Of a stretch of DNA of 16,269 nt, positions 14,875-16,269 are shown in pieces. The stretch is from Candidatus Moraniibacteriota bacterium (GTDB taxonomy: Bacteria; Patescibacteriota; Minisyncoccia; Moranbacterales; GCA-2747515), in contig JALWEZ010000052.1 of the NCBI GenBank assembly GCA_027039165.1, forward strand, positions 1 through 16,269. Direction: 5' to 3'. The notes below the pieces were generated by a model, which ran no database searches, was not told the DNA's origin, and saw only the letters and a list, made by a program, of their open reading frames with translations. Every line of letters begins with the position of its first letter. Position 1 is the stretch's first letter. The translations under genes were made by a program, and so were the position numbers.

Positions 14875-15960
14875 TTAATTTAAATAACCCTTTGCAACTA
14901 ATAATTCAGCAAGCAAAATCGCTCCACCTGCAGCACCTCTTACAGTATTATGAGCAAGAGAGATAAATTTAAAGTCCGCAATATCATCTTTTTCCAATCT
15001 ACCAATTGTAACTCCCATTCCACCTTCAAAATTTTTATCAAGTTGAATTTGTGGACGATTTTCTTGTTCTAAATATTTTACAAATTCTTTTGGAGAAGAT
15101 GGTAAATTATATTTTTCTATTGGATTTTGATATTTCTTAATTTTTTCAACAATTTCTTTTTTGGAAGTCTTTTTTTTGAAATTTACTCTCACATTTGCCA
15201 TATGACCATCAAGAATTGGAACTCTTACACAAGTTGCAGAAATCTTCAAATTAGAGCATAATTGAATTTTTTCATCAACGATTTCACCAAAAATTTTTAA
15301 AGGCTCTTTTTCAGATTTCTCTTCTTCTTTTTCTATATATGGAATAATATTGTCTACCATTTCCGGCCAAGAATCAAAATTTTTACCAGCTCCAGAAATT
15401 GCTTGCATAGATGTAACTATTACTTCACAGGGTTCTAAGTCTTTTAACACCCTCAAAACAGACACATAAGACTGAATTGAACAATTAGATTTAACTACTA
15501 TAAAACCTTTTTGCCAGCCTCTATTTTTCCTTTGAATATCTATTAAATCTGTATGATGTTCATTTACTTCTGGTAAGATCATAGCTACATCCTCTGTCCA
15601 TCTATGAGCTGAATTATTAGAAACTACCCCCACTCCCTTCTGAGCATAGTATAATTCAATTTCTCTTATTTTTTCTGAATTCATATTCATAGCAGAAAAA
15701 ACCAAATCAACCTTTCTAGAAATTTTCCTTTTATTTCTCTCAACTTCTTCTATAACTATATTTTTTACATAATTAGGTATTTCTTCTGACACTATCCATC
15801 TATCTTTCATCTCCTTCTCATAAGTTTTTCCTGCTGATCTCACAGAAGCCGCAAGTACTACAACTTCAAAAAATGGATGATTCTCCAAAAGAGAAATAAA
15901 TTTTTGTCCAATCATACCAGTTGCTCCAAGAATTCCTACTTTTATTTTTTTATTATTCAT
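14875..15960 (-). CDS. asd: aspartate-semialdehyde dehydrogenase, archaeal/fungal type
   Basis: This enzyme makes aspartate-4-semialdehyde from aspartyl phosphate with NADPH, the branch point to lysine, diaminopimelate, threonine and methionine. At 361 residues it has the length of the archaeal/fungal subfamily. Visible features are the dinucleotide loop GATGMIGQ (12-19), SNNSAHR (114-120), catalytic Cys160 in KSNCSIQS, SGAGK (189-193), Arg246 and catalytic His253 in RVPILDGHMANVRV, and HNTVRGAAGG (337-346). The SNNSAHR and HNTVRGAAGG forms are those I associate with archaeal and yeast enzymes and not with the usual bacterial type. It starts 10 nt after the probable aspartate kinase gene, which makes its substrate, and ends 4 nt before aroA-aroK. 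Confidence 0.93.
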   Translation of the reverse strand: MNNKKIKVGILGATGMIGQKFISLLENHPFFEVVVLAASVRSAGKTYEKEMKDRWIVSEEIPNYVKNIVIEEVERNKRKISRKVDLVFSAMNMNSEKIREIELYYAQKGVGVVSNNSAHRWTEDVAMILPEVNEHHTDLIDIQRKNRGWQKGFIVVKSNCSIQSYVSVLRVLKDLEPCEVIVTSMQAISGAGKNFDSWPEMVDNIIPYIEKEEEKSEKEPLKIFGEIVDEKIQLCSNLKISATCVRVPILDGHMANVRVNFKKKTSKKEIVEKIKKYQNPIEKYNLPSSPKEFVKYLEQENRPQIQLDKNFEGGMGVTIGRLEKDDIADFKFISLAHNTVRGAAGGAILLAELLVAKGYLN

Positions 15961-15970
15961 TTTTTTTAGA

Positions 15971-16269
15971 TTAATTATCGTGTAATTTATTTAAAACTTT
16001 ATCAATTTCTTTTTCATCTCCTGCAATAACTGACTCCAAACGCACATTATTTTTATATGGAAATGCTCCTATTATTATATCTAATTCAGATTTATATAGC
16101 ACATCATTAAATTTTTTTACGTCATTCCAATCAAAATTTCCAATTCCGACAATAACATTAACTTTGTTTGAAGTAACTTCAATTCCTTTATTTCTAAAAA
16201 CTATAAGCATTTTATTCAATTTCTCAATTTCAATGTTTTCAACTACAATATAAATCATTTCTTTGGTAT
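15971..16269 (-). CDS. lysC: C-terminal fragment of a probable aspartate kinase (ACT domains), cut by the window edge
   Basis: The frame stays open through the right edge of the window, so only the C-terminal 98-99 codons are seen; an internal ATG lies at 16258. The visible part has the layout of the end of an aspartokinase regulatory region: a strand and helix of the first ACT domain (IYIVVENIEIEKLN), then NKVNVIVGIG, which resembles the VAKVSVVGxG strand of the second ACT domain, and finally a helix ending DKVLNKLHDN, resembling the common ALHDAF ending. Aspartokinase phosphorylates aspartate, giving the substrate of Asd 10 nt downstream, and ACT domains usually bind the feedback amino acid. 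The catalytic domain is not in the window, so the call rests on fold pattern and context. A stand-alone ACT protein starting at 16258 is the alternative. Confidence 0.6.
   Translation of the reverse strand, partial: TKEMIYIVVENIEIEKLNKMLIVFRNKGIEVTSNKVNVIVGIGNFDWNDVKKFNDVLYKSELDIIIGAFPYKNNVRLESVIAGDEKEIDKVLNKLHDN

Overview
This is a strongly AT-rich bacterial stretch in which every supported gene lies on the minus strand, so transcription runs from high to low coordinates. Stops are mostly TAA, with one TAG and one TGA, which fits the standard bacterial code. The large surface protein ends in a Gram-positive-style sorting signal (LAKTG, hydrophobic stretch, basic tail). The zinc-binding protein carries an N-terminal membrane anchor and no lipobox cysteine. 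Most genes lack a Shine-Dalgarno sequence. These traits, together with the thrombospondin-type-3 and BspA/DUF5648-like surface proteins, suggest a single-membrane (monoderm) organism, possibly a Patescibacteria/CPR lineage with more biosynthesis than usual. The lineage is an inference and is not proven by this window.

Region 1 (11.7-16.3 kb) is an amino-acid biosynthesis operon in the order: C-terminal end of a probable aspartate kinase (cut by the window edge), archaeal/fungal-type aspartate-semialdehyde dehydrogenase, an EPSP synthase-shikimate kinase fusion (AroA-AroK), shikimate dehydrogenase (AroE), and a small two-helix membrane protein. The four enzyme genes are separated by 1-10 nt. 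The membrane protein follows after 46 nt, with its own strong Shine-Dalgarno sequence, and a rho-independent terminator comes just after it. The operon links the aspartate branch point with the shikimate pathway.

Region 2 (9.75-11.6 kb) is a single-gene unit with a promoter close to consensus and a terminator. It encodes a secreted BspA-like protein: a PKD-like N-terminus, about seven 25-residue DUF285 leucine-rich units, and three 51-52-residue DUF5648-like repeats.

Region 3 (7.18-9.7 kb) is a two-gene operon. It encodes a 514-residue, very lysine/glutamate-rich cytoplasmic protein with an internal duplication, followed 6 nt later by a membrane histidine kinase that has no response regulator beside it.

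Region 4 (2.95-7.17 kb) holds a 1374-residue acidic surface protein. It has a signal peptide, many Ca-binding type-3 repeats in three related super-repeats, two larger inserted beta-rich domains, a cadherin-like domain, an SdrD-B-like domain and the LAKTG anchor. It has its own extended -10 promoter and a strong terminator.

Region 5 (0-2.93 kb) is a zinc-uptake operon: Fur-family regulator (probable Zur), zinc-binding protein ZnuA, ATPase ZnuC and permease ZnuB. A 19-bp dyad upstream overlaps the predicted -35 box and is the best candidate Zur operator. The predicted transcription start lies at the zur start codon, so the mRNA may be leaderless.

No tRNA, rRNA, IS element, CRISPR array or phage gene was seen. 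No gene-free stretch exceeds 300 bases.
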